The notes below the pieces were generated by a model that worked only from the letters and a program-made list of their open reading frames with translations, was not told where the DNA came from and did no database searches. Shown piece after piece: positions 34,316 to 47,500 of a DNA stretch of 64,000 bases (positions within the stretch are counted from its first letter, which is position 1; each line of letters starts with the position of its first letter). Source of the stretch: Mariannaea sp. PMI_226 (Eukaryota > Ascomycota > Sordariomycetes > Hypocreales > Nectriaceae); NCBI GenBank assembly GCA_024336345.1, contig JANFOG010000010.1:1426001-1490000 (forward strand), written 5' to 3'. The position numbers were made by a program, and so were the translations under genes.

Positions 34316-35660
34316 TATAGATCCCGGGACTGAATTTCCAGAGCTGCAACGTACCAACCCAAACAGACAGAGAGATAGAATGGAGACGAAGACAAACCTG
34401 GAAATTGCGCAAGAAGGGTACCTCCGAGTGAACTGAGCCTCCGCGAGAAAAGCCACGTGACGTCTGTTTCAAGGTGTCTTGTCGCCTTTCTACAACGCCG
34501 GCAACCGAAACGAGTTTGATGTTGCATACCACGACCCGAAAGCACCCCCCAGAGGGCCACGAGACGGAAGGCCGCATCCGAGAACCCCTTACAGCCTGGC
34601 ATCCTACCATGAGGCTCCTACTTACACTGACACGTCCAAGTTCAGGCGTTCCAAAATTATGGGGTGTTATTTATAGCATGCTGGACATGCGAACAGGACA
34701 TGCGCGATCAAGGATTAGTCTTGTTTAGTAGTTTTCATATTTTTTTAAAATTGTTCGAAAATCTTTTCACATTGACTTCTGTGATTCTACCGTTGCATAC
34801 TTTCCTGACCATTTGCAAGCTATTGAAAGAGAAAGTAATGTTAAAAGGAGGTAGGAGTGCAAAAATAGCTACATAACTACCTTGAGCAACAAAAGATTTA
34901 TTCATTTGGCACACTAGGATCATACCTCCCCATGGCTAATTTATAATTTTCAAGGGTTAGTATTTATTATGCACTCAGTATTTTTATTGAGGTTTTGTGC
35001 TAAGAAGCCTAATAATGAAATCATAGAAAAGAAAAATCACGCCGTACGAGGATACAGGTCTTATAACCAAGAACAAGCCTCAGAACCATTTTCCTATTTC
35101 CCATTTGACGAGCCCAATGTACTCACTTCTCCTGTGGCGTACCCTCACAACTCGGTTCAAGCGCACGCGATAATGCATCAGCCGACTTGCTGTGACGTCA
35201 GGGTCACAAGGAAGTATCGCGCGGTTTTGCTTACATACTGGGTGCGCCCATCAAGACTTTGGTAGCCGCAGAAGCTTTGTTCAAGTAGAGTCTTGTAGTG
35301 ATTTGCGGTCTGATGCAAGACCGCAGGCCAGGTCGTGCAGTCTTGGCACAGCCTTGCTGGAGTTAGCAATTGAGGGGCCCAAAAGGTGAATAATAGTCAG
35401 GAAAGAGGAGGGCTTTTAGCTTTGGCTGTATGTATATACCCATGAGCTACTTGACACGTTAATCGACCTTAATATCAAATATGTCGACTGTGGGAGCCTA
35501 CGACAGGTTATGCTTTGTTCACTGTGTGCATTACACAAGCAGGCTTCCCGCGTAGGGACATGCACTCAATGACGATTAAAATTTCCTCTTCATACTACAG
35601 AATCACTATCTGCGCCAAGATCAAAATTAAAGTGACGAATGTAAAGTGTTGAGAATGCCA
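34316..35660. other. No supported gene
   Basis: Intergenic between the DUF3632-type gene and the 3' end of the MFS gene. No repeat or RNA gene was recognised. Confidence 0.5.
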
Positions 35661-37739
35661 TTACGCATCGCCTTTGCCACGGCGGTGTTTTGCGACCAGC
35701 TGCTCAACCGGAGCATCGACGTGGTAATCCATTGCCTTCCTCATGTCTCCAATGAAGAAGCATACCAAACACGCCAAAGCACCAAACGGCGCTGCGATGA
35801 TGAAAACTACACGAAGACCGTCAGAGTATGCCTGTTTGAGAGCTGCGACACCGGCGCCGATAATGGCCGGAGTCACTCCTGGAACAGCCTCTAGAGCGGC
35901 TTTATTATTGCTCGTTAAGGCGCCAATAAATGAGGGTATCGATGAAGTCGGGAGACCTGCTTTCGCAGCTGCATTTGCAACGTAGTCGGGGATGTAGCCG
36001 CTTAATCGAGAGTTGAGAGCCGCCGAGTATATAGCGGTAAATACCGTAGCAGACACAGCTCGAGCACTTGTGGTAGCAGCTGTGGCTGTGGCCATGAGAT
36101 GATGAGGTGTCGAAAGCTGCACACCTGCAACAATAAGGATCAAGGGTGCGCCGAACCCAGCACCCGACAGAGCAGAAAAAATGAGGGCCCGCGTGGAATC
36201 AGAAGGTTGGATAGTCGCCAACCCTACCGTACCAGCAGTGTAGATGAGGAAACCCACGAATAAGGGAGATCGGATTGTTCGAAGCTTAGTGCTCGCATAC
36301 CCGTAGACTACGGTACTCAGAGCAGAGGCAATCCAAAATGGTAACAGCCTGACTACGAGTAGAAGTGGATCGCTTTCGAATAGCATGCCAGTCCTGCATG
36401 ATAGGGAGGAAAGTCAGCAAAGAAACCGGGAGGGTTGGACATGAACTGTAGAACTTACATGATGGGGTAGAAGAGAATGTAAGCAAACAGCATAACGCCT
36501 TCGATCAAAATTAGGCTGACACAAACAGCAAAGGTACGACCACGATCTTTGCCTCCACGGAACAAATCGTGGTGCAGAATTCCTGTTTTTGTGCCTTTCC
36601 ATTGATACAGGCCAAAGCCAGCGAGGATAACAAGGCCAATGACGAGGGTAGCGAGCACAGTAGCAGAAGTCCATGAAAATATCTCGCCGCCCAGGTTCAG
36701 TGCCACCAGGAATAGTGTCAGTCCTGTAGTCAATAGTGCTGTCCCAGGAAGATCAAGGCGTCCCAGCTTCTGCCAGAATGACAGGTTATCGAGTTCAGTG
36801 TGTCGCTTTGGTGGCTGGTATCCGATCCAGATAAATACTACCGTGGCTCCCCAAAGGCCCATCTGAAGCCACTAGTAACTACATGTTAGCTTCTTTTACC
36901 TTCTCGATGTATGCTTGTTTGCTTACAAAAAAATTCCTCCACCCTGTGTGCACGTTATTTTTCGTCAGGGCGCCGATCACGATAGGCCCTAGACATGCTC
37001 CAATACCAGCGGCAATGTTTATGCAGGATTGGACGACTACACAACCGGTTAGTCAGTACTTATCGTTCGCACGTATTCATTCCTACACTGTACTCCTAAG
37101 GAAGAATAATGGACATGGGGGAAACAAAGCTTACTGGGTCGCCATCTTCTGGGAACAATCTCGCTAGGAACGGAGTATGCCAAAGGAACAGTGGCAAATC
37201 CAAAGCCGATCAATGTCTGCGATGCGATGAGGCGATAAATGTCCTTCGATCCCGGTGCAATAGCAGCACCAATAAATGAGAGGGTACAGCATCCAACCAG
37301 CAACGTCTTTCTGGCCTGAAATGCGTCCGACGTGGACGAGATGACCGGACCAACAACAGCTTGAACAAGTGACAGAGCGTTTGGTACCCATGTTTGCCTT
37401 TTTGGGTCATGAAGATCCTGCCCAATGTAGGTCAACTAAATACAACATGCAAAGTCGAGGATTGATTAGCTTGGATCGCAAAATGGGTAGAAAATAGAAC
37501 AAGGGTTGTTGACATACCACAGCTGGTGGACCTTGTAGGGCTACCACCTGCACAAAGTTCAAGAGAAACATAGCAGCCAGTGCGAAGTAGGTCCGAGCAT
37601 GCAGCTCTGGCTCCTCTTCTTCATTGACATAATTGTAATTGCTTACAGCTGGCGGTGCCGTCTCTACGTGGACCGCTTCTTCGGGAGACTTGTCGTGGTC
37701 GTCGTGGCTGATGCCTTGACTTTCAGATGAGGGACCCAT
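35661..37739 (-). CDS. MFS transporter, TRI12/DHA2-like efflux pump
   Basis: CDS complement(join(35661..36393,36459..36871,36927..37036,37135..37435,37518..37739)), 592 aa, all GT-AG introns in phase. It is a polytopic plasma-membrane drug/toxin:H+ antiporter of the fungal trichothecene-efflux-pump (TRI12) type. The N-terminal cytosolic region is acidic. TM1 begins TYFALAAMFLLNFVQVVALQ. Then come the VPNALSLVQAVVGPVIS motif, ASQTLIGFGFATVPLAYSVPSEIVP, and in the C half LLPFWIASALSTVVYGYAS and a final helix RVVFIIAAPFGALACLVCFF. The substrate cannot be read from sequence; no biosynthetic cluster is adjacent. The start is a clear ATG with a hydrophilic leader. Confidence 0.85.
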
Positions 37740-39426
37740 TGCGTGTGCACTTGGGGAATTTTTGTTATAGATGAATACTTGGGACGGTACTCTATGATTC
37801 GGTATCTAGTCCATTGCGCGAGTCCGAAGTCTGACCTTTGATGTCAATTAGGGTCATTTGATATCCTTTATAGGCAATGAGCTGCTGCTCTTGAGCCCAT
37901 CAAGCGCCCAAACTACGGTCAAGCAGGCTTCCCCAGAATATGCCCCGCCGACGCCAATTTAATAGCCTCTATATCTTGGGATTTTGCGGGGATGGAAGCA
38001 AGCCACAAGCCCCGCAAGTTGACAGATGAAGGCAAGCCGCCGGTACAGGCCCCGCATTCTGGCGGATGCGATTCCTAGAATCCTATAGCCTCAGAGACAC
38101 GCACATAGGCCCTTTTTATTACTTGAAGGTGTACGAGTCCATATTGTCTCCGAAGGGATGCATGCTGACTCTAGAGGACGGTGGGACCATTTGTTTCCCA
38201 TATAAAATGGAGCGGAGACTATCACCCGCGTGCTCTAATGCGTCGGAAATGACGATAAGTAGCCACCATAGTTGGCAGTTGTGCACTTTTAACTCTGTAG
38301 CAAGACCAGGAAGAGTGTTATATTTCTTTTGTGAGTATTATTAAGAAAGCCTAATCGATCTTTTCTCAGTGTCGCTGGCTTCAGAAAGGTGTTGTGAGAA
38401 ACTCAGCCGCTTCAAGCGAGTTGTGACTCAGTGAAAGCCGAAATAGCTCCTAGGTGGCTACAGTTAGTCGTACAAGATTTCACTACGAAGTATGATCAAA
38501 TGGGTATAGGGAATTGCCTTTTTACTCCAATGAGTTAGATAAAAAATCTATCGGCTGGTAATCACGGTATGCGAATCGGCTTCGTCTCCTCTACTTTCCG
38601 AAGGAAATCTCCCATCCAGTCTCTGATGGCATGGAAATTCTACACAACAGTCCCGCGACCGCCCAAAGGTCTCTCATTCCATAGATTCATAGTTTTTGTG
38701 ATCGTGATATGCTCTGTGAGTATGATGCCAAGTGGTCCGTTTCAATCCAGCTTGGCTATTTCCCTCTGGTCAAACGGCTCAAAGGCCACATTAAACTACA
38801 CTTCAAGTCACGGTCACGTACTGCTCATGTATGGCAAGCGGCGAGTCGATCACAAGGCAAGAGGAGTGTTTATCTTAACTTTCTCAACCTCTTTGTATGA
38901 GAATTATCATATGAGACTTTTCGATAGAATAGCCGTACTCTATTACGCATATCAGATCTGGGCACTTAATAACAAAAGGAAATGAGTCAGTGAGAAATAG
39001 GATACTCTAGTAAGAGTTGTTTCAGATTTCTCGAGGCTATGCTCTCCTGGAACCCCAAGAGAGCAGACCTATGATGATGCGAAAGTAGATTTGGGTCAAC
39101 CAAGTTGTATGGAAAGCTAAGGCGCTAAACAGACTATTTATGAGTATCGAGTGCATTCCATTACCTACTATCTATTGTAATGAGACATCTATAGCAGGGT
39201 GTGACTGGGTGACTGCTAAATGTTGTTTGTGCCGGGTATAATCGCCCAAACAACTCTAGGTCAAGGTTTTCCTGCACGGGCCATACCGGGTGATATTTTT
39301 CTCACCTACCTTGCGTGTTTCAACCGGTAGACTAAAGTTGGTCATATTTGGCAACCTCCTCACCTGTCTGATACGCCTTGCCAATCAGTCGATCCCCTAT
39401 CCTCGCCTCCGAGTGAACACGATCCA
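37740..39426. other. No supported gene
   Basis: Contains a 138-codon plus-strand frame (38569-38985) with no recognisable motif. Otherwise nothing is seen. Confidence 0.45.
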
Positions 39427-41098
39427 TTAACTAGAAATATGAGGGCAAAACCCTTGTTGGTGCTTGGATGAGATCCATATCTGCAGGCACGAGAGGTGAG
39501 TTTGAAATCATACTCATAGCGGTAAAGAAAGCAACTTACCCTGGCTTCTCCCTTGTTGGGAGGGCTTACGAAGCCACCTGCCTTGCCTACTTTCGCTGTT
39601 GAGCAGCTTAGGAGGTCAACAATCATGGTCCCGGGGGTGAAATTCGACGCAGCAACCTTGAGGCTGGCAGTTGTCCCATCAACACCAACGTTCGATACAA
39701 CCACTACAAGAGGACCACGCTGCAGAGCCATATTCTCCTGCGAGGTGCCAAGAATTTGCACCTTCGAGGAGAAATATGCGGCTTTACCGGTAATACTGGA
39801 AGCAACGGCTCTAATTTTGTGCAGTTTAGAGATGTACTGATAGAGCGGCGCCTTTGTGTCATATTTACTGGTCCACATTGGTTCCCGATTGACTGGGTCG
39901 GCAGCACCAGTAAAGCGTTGTTCAAATCCATAATAAACGACTGGAATTCCAGAAGTAAACATCAAGAAGGCAACAGCATTCTTATCTCGGATAACATCGT
40001 CTCCATCTCTACTAGCCAATCTGGGTTGGTCATGGTTGTCAAGAAAGTTAGTGAGTGCGTTGACGTCAGAGAATGCTGCTTCCTCGGTCTTGATGGTGGC
40101 GGCGAGGTAGTCAAAGGTCGTTCGACCCATGAACGTATCAACAAGGACGAACCAAAGCGGGTAGTTGATCGCACTATCCAGAGGGCCTTGGTATTGTTGG
40201 ACATAAGCAACGCTTTCATTTAACGCCTCTCCCGTCACGAAAACTCCAACAGCGTCCTGAAACTTTGCAAGGTATTGCTTGGGAATGTGTCGAGCGGTGT
40301 CAAGCCGGATACCATCAACATTGTACGTTTTAACAATGTCCACGACACTGCCAACCATGGCGTCAAATACTGTGGAGTTGGCCACATCCACGTCAGCGAG
40401 CGCGGGAGGCGGTGTCGTAACCAGCCAGCAATCTTCAATAGAAGTTTGATTCGCATAGTCGATGTCGCATGGTGGATTAAAAGACGCCTTGTTTCCAAAA
40501 GGCGAAGGGAAGGCGCTGTAATCTACAGCTTTTGGGGTCTGGTTTGCCGCGAGATGGTTGATAACAATGTCAACCATCAGTGACATTCCCCGTTTATGAA
40601 GCGCAGCTGAGAGACTCTTTAGATCATCCGGAGTGCCAAAGTGCGGATTAAGCTTGTAGGGATTGTTGCCCCAGTCTGGCATGAGTATTAGCTTGCGATC
40701 TTTACCCAAGCTGCCATATTGACTCGTCACTCACATCCATGGTAGGCATATCCCCAAGTTGTATTCCCTTCGATATTGTGAATGCTGTAAACGGCTTTAG
40801 TCAAGAGACTACATGTTTTCCAGGATGTCTTAGCTTACACGGGGGAAATCCAAACAGCCTCAAAGCCCATTCCTTGAATGTAATCAAGCTTCCGCTCCAG
40901 ACCTTTCCAAGTGCCACCACAATAGGATCGGATCCAGCAATCAGGCGCTGTTAACCCAGTTGTGGCAAACCGATCAGTTAAAACCTGATAGATGGACAGT
41001 TCGCGCCATTCTGCTGCTGTCTTTGCATTAGACGGAGTGAACGCCAAGGCCGATAAAAGCAAATGTAAGTAATAAGAGATTTTGGCAGAACCCATCAT
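39427..41098 (-). CDS. Secreted GH13 alpha-amylase
   Basis: CDS complement(join(39427..39480,39540..40675,40735..40784,40839..41098)), 499 aa. It hydrolyses alpha-1,4-glucan outside the cell. The signal peptide [20 protein letters not shown] ends near SNA. The catalytic barrel starts [15 protein letters not shown]. The sugar-binding region reads WISPVIHNIEGN...[16 protein letters not shown] across two splice junctions. The nucleophile Asp lies in GIRLDTARH (about 229), the acid/base Glu in FVTGEALNE (about 253) and the transition-state Asp in [10 protein letters not shown] (about 319), matching the TAKA-amylase order and spacing. DIVINHLA is conserved region I. There is no starch-binding domain. 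Length and introns fit a complete gene ending [10 protein letters not shown]. Confidence 0.9.
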
Positions 41099-41177
41099 GG
41101 CAAAAGATATTTTGAGGATCTGATAGGGATAAACTCAAATGAAACGAAAAGCTCCCAAGTGAGAGAGTTGACGTAGG

Positions 41178-41184
41178 TATTTAT
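41178..41184 (-). promoter_or_regulatory. TATA-like box of the alpha-amylase gene
   Basis: ATAAATA on the minus strand about 80 nt before the ATG at 41098. Confidence 0.4.
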
Positions 41185-41349
41185 GTATTATTTAGGCTTC
41201 CTGTAGGTAGGGCCATAAGCCTTGTGAGTTGGCACCATGTATGTAATTATTCCTCGTCACCAAGGTTCCCAGGTACAACATTGCCAGAGAACAGCTCCAT
41301 TTCCTTGTACATCGACTATGATGCCACTGCTCGGCACCATTACGGGCCT

Positions 41350-41391
41350 CGGTGGCTTTGCGGCGTTTTGCCCCAAAGTGCGGGGGCGGGG
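41350..41391. promoter_or_regulatory. AmyR-like CGG-N8-CGG site and paired CreA-like GCGGGG sites
   Basis: CGG-N8-CGG lies at 41350-41363, the spacing described for the Aspergillus amylolytic regulator AmyR. Two abutting GCGGGG (SYGGRG) boxes lie at 41380-41391, the consensus of the carbon-catabolite repressor CreA/CRE1, which prefers paired sites. They lie about 250-295 bp upstream of the alpha-amylase ATG. This fits induction by starch products and repression by glucose; it is inference from motif and position. Confidence 0.45.
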
Positions 41392-42574
41392 GAGGACACC
41401 GTCATACAGTCACGTAGTATTAAATAAAATAACCCAAATTCAAACGGTATGGCAATTATATAGTACATGCAAACACCGTTGGAGCCTCAAACAGACACCC
41501 AACTCGTATCCCAGCCAAACAGTAAACACTGTTTACATATAATGGGATTGTTGTATAAGACTCGCATTTAAAAACAGGAAATGGACACTGACGTTGTATC
41601 TGCAAGTTAGTTAGCAAGATATGAGAAGTCCAACGCTGATTGCATGACATGACCCTGAAAGCACTGCAACTTTGCCCACTTTCGCAAGTGCATTGCAGAT
41701 CCATCCTCAACAAAACAACAGCATGGGTGTTTATTACAAATAGGTGAGGAGCATCACTAGAGCCAGTATTTGGCATTACTTGATGTTATTCTAACTGAAA
41801 ATGTACATAAAAGTCATGATCAGCCATGTTCGTCTTCCAGGAGGGACAAAGAACCCTTTTCCGAGTCATTCATCAAGACCATTTTACGTCGTAAATAGCT
41901 AACAAGTAGCCAGCGAGAACGGATTGTGCTACCGTATGCAGTCCAACTACATGAGTTTCAGAGTTTGTTGACGTTAGAAATTACAAAAAGGCACCACGGG
42001 GCCGTTACTGGTGGGTTGAGTTAGTCGGCATCCGGCAGTTTATTCCCCCGCCTTTCTGACAGGAAACGTGGGGGAAGCTGTCACTACGGTCCACTCGTAA
42101 GATAAACCCAACGGATAATTCCGTGGAAATGATAGTAACGTGCCGGCCACAAAGAAGTTATCAAAGTCAAGGGTAAAACTAACTTAGGTTATGTTGAGAA
42201 ACGTGCCCGAAAAGGGGGGGTTTCATGGGATAATGTACAGATTACAGGCGAGGAAATCATGGGATGAATTGGTGGGACGATAAAACAAACTCCTGTGAGT
42301 GATGTTGAAAATTGTCTCTTGAAGAAGGCGTGCTCCCATTTCCTCATTTACCAACAAGCATCTCGCCCGCAACGCTCGCAGCTTGTACGTAAGTCCACAT
42401 CCCTAATTGCACGGGGGAGAAATGGCATTTTCCCCCCGCTCCCAAAGTCGTCGCAAGTCTGAAGTTCCGTGTGCCGACCCGACCAATCTATGGAACACTC
42501 CGTGGAAAACTCTGTGCAACACCTGCGAAAAACATTGAGGGCCGTTTAGTACATCAAATGCAGTCGTAGAAATG

Positions 42575-42616
<42 letters not shown>

Positions 42617-43237
42617 AGTCTCTCTAAGAATCTGGAAAAGTTCTGCCGAGACTGGATTATCGCCCACGAACAAAACCGTAAGGCTTCGGGTCGCACCCAA
42701 ACGCGATCGACAGGAACGAGAATCCGCGAGTAGATACAACCGCGCATTGGGGATTCATCTTGTCTGTGCTTACCGAGCCACACCCACCTTACAGAATCCT
42801 TCCCCTATGAGACATGTGGCGCAGGTGGCTTATACTATGTCGAATGCCGAAAGCTGGGAAACGGTTTGCACGCCACTGGACCTCTGATTACAGTCTGAAT
42901 GAGACAGGTGCCCATTAACTCTACAAAGCGAGCTCTAAGCACTCTGGTTCTACATCTCCTAGAGGCGGTGCCATTACTGTAGGTGCAGGAATCGGATGAC
43001 ATCCCGAGACTATTACCAACGTCTAAGGCGGCTTCTTGACCACCCACCACCTCCCCGAGGCAGATGCACAGTAATAAGTATCCTACAGTATGTCCCAGTC
43101 CTATCCGTCAGCAAAGTGTTAATCCAGCAATAAACTGCTTTGGAAATGTGAGGTTTCAGACATTAAAGTAACGTTAGTCATTGCGACTTTTTTTTCTCAT
43201 TCATACTTTCGCTTATTGACTGCAAAAACAAAACACT
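41392..43237. other. No supported gene
   Basis: Intergenic. Holds a 39-nt A homopolymer (42575-42613); no gene was recognised. Confidence 0.5.
42575..42613. repeat. A homopolymer, 39 nt
   Basis: Uninterrupted A run. Confidence 0.9.
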
Positions 43238-44856
43238 CTACTCATCATCAAGATTTCCGATTGTAACCATCTTGAGATTCTGGTACTCGGAAATGCCGTA
43301 CTTGCTGCCCTCGATTCCCAATCCGCTCTCCTTGATGCCACCAAACGGTGACTCGACAGCCGTCATGATGCCAGTGTTGACTCCCACCATGCCAGTCTCC
43401 AAAGCCTTGGCTACTCTCATCACACGTCCGATGTTCTTGGAATAAAAGTATCCAGCCAGACCAAACTCGGTGTCGTTGGCGAGCTCGATGACCTCCTTCT
43501 CTGACTTGAAGGAGAAGATGGCGGCAAGAGGGCCGAATGTCTCGTCAGTGGCAACGTCCATCTCCTTGGTCGCATTCGTGATGACAGTTGGCTCAAAGAA
43601 GAAGCCCTTGCCCTCAGGAGCCTTGCCACCAGCTCGAAGGACACCGCCTTTTGAAATGGCATCCTTGACCTGCTCATCGACCTTGCGCACCGCTGCGGCG
43701 TTGACCAGTGGTCCATGTGTGGTGGTCGACTCGATACCCTTGCCGAGCTTCATCGCGTTCACTCGGGCAACCAACTTGTTGGCGAAAGGTTCCACGACGG
43801 CTTCTTGGACATAGATGCGGTTGGCACACTTTTGTATCAGTTAGTTCTTGTTTTATGGTCGATTGTGTCCCGGTGTAGAGAAGCTTAACTTACCACACAT
43901 GTCTGACCAGAGCAGCGGAACTTGCAGTTCAACACGCCTTCAACAGCAAGGTCGAGGTTCGCGTCATCAAACACGATGAATGGAGCGTTACCACCCAGCT
44001 CCATGCTGACCTTCTTCATTGTGCCGGCAGCGAGCTTAGTGAGCATCTTTCCAACACCCGTAGATCCAGTGAAGCTGAGCTTCTGAATCTTGTTATTGGT
44101 TGCCAGCTCAGTCGCGGCCTGTCGGTTCTTTGTAGGGACGACGTGAATGACGGAGGCGGGGATACCGGCCTGGAGGGCCAGCTTGGCAAGGGCAATCGCG
44201 CTGAAGGGGGTCTCGCTGGGCGGCTTGATGACGACGGCACAGCCAGCAGCGAAGGCGGGCGCAATCTTTCGAGTAATCATGGCGGCAGGAAAGTTCCAGG
44301 GGGTGATGATGCCGCATACGCCGACGGGTTCCTTGAAGGTCATGACGGTGGTGTTCTTGAAGGAGGATGGGATCGTGTCGCCGTAGCTGCGTGTGGCTTC
44401 TTCGGCGAACCATGAGGCGTATGATGCGGAGATGGTGACTTCGGCTCGTGCTTCTGCGAGAGTCTTTCCATTCTCAAGAGAGAGGAGGATAGACACTTTT
44501 TTTTCCCAACTCGTTAGTTTGTGCGTTGATTATAGTAATGAGCACGTATAGCATTGGGGGAGCCTCACAGTCGTCAATGTTTTCCATGATGAGCTCATAC
44601 CATTTCCTCAGCATGATACCTCGCTCCTTGGCGGTGGTGGATGTGGAAAACTCCTTGAAGCCAACTTGGGCATTGTCGATGGCTTCAATAAAGTCCTCGA
44701 GGTCGAAGTCGGCGCATTCGTGAAGTACCTCTCCGGATGAAGGCTCGTAGACGGGGAATGTTTTGCCACCTTTGGCGTTCTTCCACTGACCGGCGACAAG
44801 ACCTCGGGAGTCGAGCAGGTCGGTGTTCTTGATGGAATTTCCACGGCGCCGGCCAT
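43238..44856 (-). CDS. Succinate-semialdehyde-type aldehyde dehydrogenase (single-base frameshift near start)
   Basis: Exons complement(43238..43828, 43894..44495, 44569..44856); 493 aa with one restored base. It is an NAD(P)-dependent ALDH oxidising succinate semialdehyde to succinate, the last GABA-shunt step. Motifs: CGIITPWNFPAAMITRK, KPPSETPFSAIAL, LSFTGSTGVGK, the catalytic Glu in SMELGGNAP, the catalytic Cys in RCSGQTCVCANR, and DETFGPLAAIF. The frame from ATG 44856 (MAGAVEI) does not meet the frame of SIKNTDLLDSRGLVAGQW. One additional T in the TT of GAAATTCC joins them and makes exon 1 end in the phase exon 2 requires. It is divergent from the amine oxidase gene. Confidence 0.85.
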
Positions 44857-45753
44857 GATGAATTATGTGTAGTGATGGAATAGCAAGTCTCGATATGGAG
44901 AAGGGTGTGTCGGTACAAGGCAGCGTGTATTTAAGAAAGCGAAGAAAATAACCATATGCGAGGGGGGGGATAACAAAAGAAGGAGGTAGTCTGAGCAAAG
45001 TCAATATGATCTCAAAAACGGAAGAAAAGGAAAGAAAACAAAACAAATGAATGGACTTCCCGTCAGTTTATCAAGATGTTCTACCTTCGCAAGCTGGTCC
45101 CCCGCTTTCATGACCAGACGCTGTCTCTCACTGTCCTCTCTCACCCAAATTTCCCAATCAAGCTTAACAGAGCATTTTTCTCCCACACTACCCCTCGCGG
45201 CTCGTGCTTGCACAGCACTAAGACAGGATTGATCCGAGACCGGCTCATGGAGAGAGACAGATCTACGGTTTGGGTCCCGACCATGCATTGCAGGGTGTCA
45301 TGATGGCGCCGCACGGTTGGGGTAAGTGACGTGCTGGGATCCAATGAATATGGGGGCGGCTCTCATTGTTTTTTTCCCTATCCCGGTTGGTGAGAAGCGG
45401 TGACATGATGAATCGTTCAATGGACCTCCTCCCAGGTGACCCCTTCGGCAGCGCAAGTTACTAATTAATTCCTCCTCACTGCTCGTGTACCTGTGCTATG
45501 CTACCGATGGGCGAAAGCTCGCTGTGGGGTTCGGGAAACAATTCCGACGAGCGCGATCCAGTTGTCATGACCATATTTAGGATCCGGGATGGCAGCCTTT
45601 CAATTGCTTTTCAATTATCCCATCTATTTGGCTGCGCTTGTTGATCTAAATACTAAAAGTCTAGAAATCTGAAGACTTTGCAAAGCTTTCAATTCCACCA
45701 CCAATTCCACCGCCAATTCCTCCTTCAAACTCCCAGCATCATACCTTAGCAAC
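44857..45753. promoter_or_regulatory. Shared divergent promoter of the dehydrogenase and amine-oxidase genes
   Basis: 897 bp between two start codons pointing away from each other. It contains an everted CCG-N4-CGG at 45234-45243 that a Zn2Cys6 dimer could bind, and GATAAC near 44967, a GATA-factor type site. These short motifs occur often by chance. The arrangement suggests co-regulation. Confidence 0.4.
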
Positions 45754-47324
45754 ATGTTCGACGTTGTCGTTGTTGGCGCCGGCCTCAGTGGTCTCCAGGC
45801 TGCCTACTCCGCCCAACAGTCTGGCCTCTCCGTCGTCGTTGTCGAGGCCAGAGACCGCGTTGGTGGAAAGACTTGGAGTGTGCCTTTGGCTTCTGGTCGA
45901 GGCTTTGCCGACCTCGGCGCCGCCTGGATTAACAACAGAACTCAGAAGCGCATGGGCAAGTATGTGAAGCAATTCGACCTTGCGACGGTGACGCAGCGAT
46001 TGGAGGGAACCGCCATCATGCAGCTGTCCAAGGATGAGAGACTCGAGTTTCCCTTTTGGAATTACCCCAGATGTAAGTTGGTTTTTTTTTTTTTGTTTGG
46101 CTGCTGCTCGGGCTTTTTGAAGCTAATTCTGCCACTCAAACTATTAGTTCCTGGCTGAGGAAAAGGCCGATCTCGAGAGAATCCACGATCACATCCAGGC
46201 TGCTTCTTTGACTGCAGGTCCCCCTCTGGTCGAGGACGACAAGGTCTCTTTGGACCAGTACGTTCGCAATCTCGGCGCTCTCCCAAAGACGGTCCAGATG
46301 ATCAACCTTTGGGTCAGAGTCATGCACGGTGTTGAATCAACTCAGGAGTCGGCTGCTTTCTTAATCGATTACTGCCGTCGCAACTTGGGTCTTTTCTCCA
46401 TTCGCGCTGATGATCAGACTGGTGGCAACTACCAGCGATTCCAGGGAGGTGAGTTATGAAGCAATTGAGCTGCGACTTTTCCTTGCCATTTCCATTCTGT
46501 TTTTCTTTTCTTTTCTTTTCCTTCTCTTCGATATTTATCGAAAACAGTAGCTAATCCTCCTGCAAAAATAAAGGCTCCCAGCAAATTGCCAACGGCATCG
46601 CCGAATTGATCGGACACAGCAACATCCACCTCTCCCAGCCCGTCGCGTCCATCGAGAACCACAAGACTCACACCGTCGTCATCACCACCCACGGCCAAAA
46701 GTACACTGCCAAGAAGGCCATCATTTCCATCCCCAGCGCTATGCTCAAGTCGCTCAACTTCTCCCCCGCCCTCCCCGCTCCCGTGCGCGAGGTTACCGAC
46801 TCCTCCAGGCTCGGACACTACAATAAGGCCATCGTCTGCTACGACAAGCCCTGGTGGCGAGACCTTGGCTTCAACGGCTTTTTCATGAGTTACCATGGCC
46901 CCATCGCGCTGGCTCGCGATACCAGCGTCGATGAGAAGCGCCACTACTCCCTCACCTGCTTCGTCAATGGTGACTTTGGCGAGACCTGGAGCAAGCTGTA
47001 CCCCCACGAGCGTCGTCGCCAGGTCATTGAGCAGCTGACCACCGTCTTCAACGTCGGCGCCGACTCTGAGGTCTACCGCCCCATTGAGGTCTTTGACCAG
47101 ATCTGGAAGCATGAGCCCTTCAGCCAGGGCGCTTTGGCTCCCATCGCCGAGCTTGGCCACTACACCGAGTATGTTCCGTCTACGGCAAGCCCGTCGGAAA
47201 CCTGCACTTCGTTGGAACTGAGTACTCTACCGAGTGGAAGGGTTACATGGAGGGCGCTCTTTGCTCCGGTGAGCAGGGTGCCAAGGAGGTTGTTGAGGCT
47301 CTCGCTCCTTCACCCAAACTGTAA
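45754..47324 (+). CDS. FAD-dependent amine oxidase, MAO type (two single-base indels)
   Basis: Exons 45754..46072, 46148..46448, 46574..47324; 456 aa after correction. It oxidises a primary amine to the aldehyde with H2O2 and NH3. The Rossmann motif VVVVGAGLSGLQAA and EARDRVGGKTW are at the N terminus; AIISIPSAML and CYDKPWWRDLGFNGFFMSY are in the substrate domain; HFVGTEYSTEWKGYMEGAL is the FAD-contacting C-terminal motif. Two indels: one T too many in CCCTTTTGG near 46054 (correction gives FPFGITPD and the right splice phase), and one G too few in TATGTTCC near 47173 (correction gives EYGSVYGKP leading to HFVGTEYSTEW). No peroxisomal SKL end: it ends PSPKL. The putative substrate is an aliphatic amine or polyamine. 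Confidence 0.85.
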
Positions 47325-47500
47325 GAATAATGGTATCAATATTTGTTTTGACTAATAGCGGCATGAATGAAAGGTTTAAAATTTTCAGAATACATAATCG
47401 TCATGTTTTAAAATTTATATAGAACATAGGTAGGGCATTGGCAAGAAAATGGATAATACATTTGGCATCAGTCTAAAATAAAGAATTTTGTGTTCATTAG

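Noticed and set aside
34266..34610. Overlapping minus-strand frames upstream of the DUF3632-type gene
   Set aside because: Several frames are open at once and none continues the family-like sequence.
40235..40583. Frames on both strands within the amylase gene
   Set aside because: They are antisense or out-of-frame to the catalytic barrel coding sequence.
46429..47160. 243-codon minus-strand ORF
   Set aside because: Antisense to amine oxidase exon 3; its Gly/Val/Asp-rich text is a codon-bias shadow.
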